From positions 1-45,384 of the forward strand of contig BQJT01000010.1 of assembly GCA_021604845.1 (NCBI GenBank): a stretch of 45,384 bases of DNA, written 5' to 3'. Below are positions 44,608-45,384 of this stretch, piece by piece. The translations under genes and the position numbers were made by a program. The notes beneath the pieces were generated by a model. That model had not been told where the DNA came from and ran no database searches. It saw only the letters and a program-made list of their open reading frames with translations. This DNA comes from Cyclobacteriaceae bacterium (GTDB taxonomy: Bacteria > Bacteroidota > Bacteroidia > Cytophagales > Cyclobacteriaceae). Each line of letters begins with the position of its first letter. The first letter of the stretch is position 1.

Positions 44608-45384
44608 TGAAACAACTGCTAATTGGATTCTTCCTTTGCTTGCAAGCGGCACTGGTGTTTGGATCCTCCCCTTCCGATACGGTGTTGGTGATGGAGATCC
44701 GCGATGTTATTGATCCACGAATGAACCGTTATGTGGAGCTGGCTTTTGCGGAGGCACAAAATGTCAATGCAAAACTTGTCATAATAGACATGGATACTCC
44801 CGGAGGTGCCTTAAACGATGCCGATGATATTAGCACCGCCATTCTTGAACTTCCCATCCCAATCTATGTGTTTATTAATAAAGATGCAGCATCTGCCGGA
44901 GCACTTATATCAATAGCGTGTGATAGCATTTTTATGACTTCCGGCGCTCGTATTGGAGCCGCAACCGTGGTCACCGCCGACGGTACAGCGGCACCGGATA
45001 AATACCAGTCTTATATGCGGTCCATCATGCGATCAACTGCAGAAGCCACTGGTCGCGACCCTAAGATTGCAGAAGCTATGGTCGATGAAGATCTTGAAGT
45101 CCCTGGAATTTCAGAAAAGGGAGAAGTCATAACATTCTCCACCAGCGAAGCACTAAAACATGGATTTTGTGAAGCTGAGGTAGAAAGTGTTGAAGAAATA
45201 ATAGAACGGCAGAATCTTAAGGATTATACTGTATACCGTTATCAAAAAGATCGTGTAGAAAGGATTATTGCGTTTTTTCTAAACCCGGTGATAAGTGGCA
45301 TTCTTATTTTGATTATTGTTGGAGGTATTTACTTTGAGCTCCAAACCCCGGGAGTGGGATTTCCAATTATGGCAGCGATCGTTG
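44608..45384 (+). CDS. NfeD-family membrane protease (ClpP-class), 3' end outside window
   Basis: The GTG at 44608 opens a frame with a signal peptide (LLIGFFLCLQAALVFG) and an extracytoplasmic ClpP-like serine protease domain: IDMDTPGGALNDAD near 60-73, nucleophile Ser96 in DAASAGALIS and Lys132 in PDKYQSYMRS as the dyad partner. A membrane segment begins near residue 232 (ILILIIVGGIYFE) and the frame runs off the window at codon 259. Full-length family members have further membrane segments and a C-terminal OB-fold domain, and usually act with a stomatin-like protein. Confidence 0.92.

Noticed and set aside
1-45384. CRISPR arrays, insertion sequences, tRNA or rRNA genes, prophage genes
   Set aside because: Reading both strands gave no repeated spacer pattern, transposase, integrase, cloverleaf or rRNA-like sequence.

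Overview
The window looks like a chromosomal segment of a Bacteroidota bacterium, most likely order Cytophagales. This rests on the gene content: a fused lpxC-fabZ, a PorX-type response regulator (type IX secretion), the DUF3822-coaD and ald-tsaE-porX neighbourhoods, a dcw cluster without murF, DUF4296/DUF1573 proteins, and several promoters with the Bacteroidota -7 element TAnnTTTG. I see no tRNA, rRNA, insertion sequence, prophage or CRISPR array. Genes are tightly packed; many neighbours overlap by 1-8 bases.

Layout. 1-9,040 (minus strand): the first half of the dcw cell-wall/division cluster, transcribed mraZ - (possible 44-aa ORF) - rsmH - ftsL - ftsI - murE - mraY - murD - ftsW (cut by the window edge), preceded by a candidate MraZ operator of three GTGG boxes at exact 10-base steps. 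9,231-10,205 (minus): a long-chain polyprenyl diphosphate synthase. 10,507-17,998: a light/pigment island with a CarH-type B12-binding MerR regulator, an ECF-like sigma factor, crtI, crtB, a YpdA-like flavin reductase on the other strand, a DNA photolyase, crtZ and a fused lycopene cyclase. The visible genes would convert geranylgeranyl diphosphate to zeaxanthin and repair UV damage. 18,090-29,666: valS, ald-tsaE-porX (minus), an HD phosphohydrolase, then lpxD - lpxC/fabZ - lpxA - an ABC ATPase (lipid A synthesis), and a small lipoprotein. 29,667-36,363: mutS2 and DUF4296 (minus), then a DUF58 - BatD/DUF4381-like - BatA set, yggS and a DUF423 membrane protein ending at a clear hairpin terminator. 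36,412-45,384: DUF1573, a RecD/PIF1-like helicase, a thioesterase, two Nudix proteins, a pseudopilin-like protein with DUF3822 and coaD, pyrE, a TIGR02757 protein, a LysM/RlpA-like protein and an NfeD-type membrane protease cut by the window end.

Most of the window is housekeeping. The part most worth following up is the pigment island. Its MerR regulator keeps the W-x9-EH and E-x-H residues that let CarH sense light through adenosylcobalamin, and the upstream regions of both the regulator and the sigma factor contain the arrangement GTTTA-N18-TAAAC (three copies in all). I infer a vitamin-B12 light switch acting on itself and on a sigma factor co-transcribed with crtI/crtB; the sequence alone cannot prove this. 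Secondary leads are the 44-aa ORF filling the mraZ-rsmH gap, a perfect 10-base inverted repeat centred between a divergent thioesterase/Nudix pair, and the pseudopilin-like/DUF3822 pair upstream of coaD.
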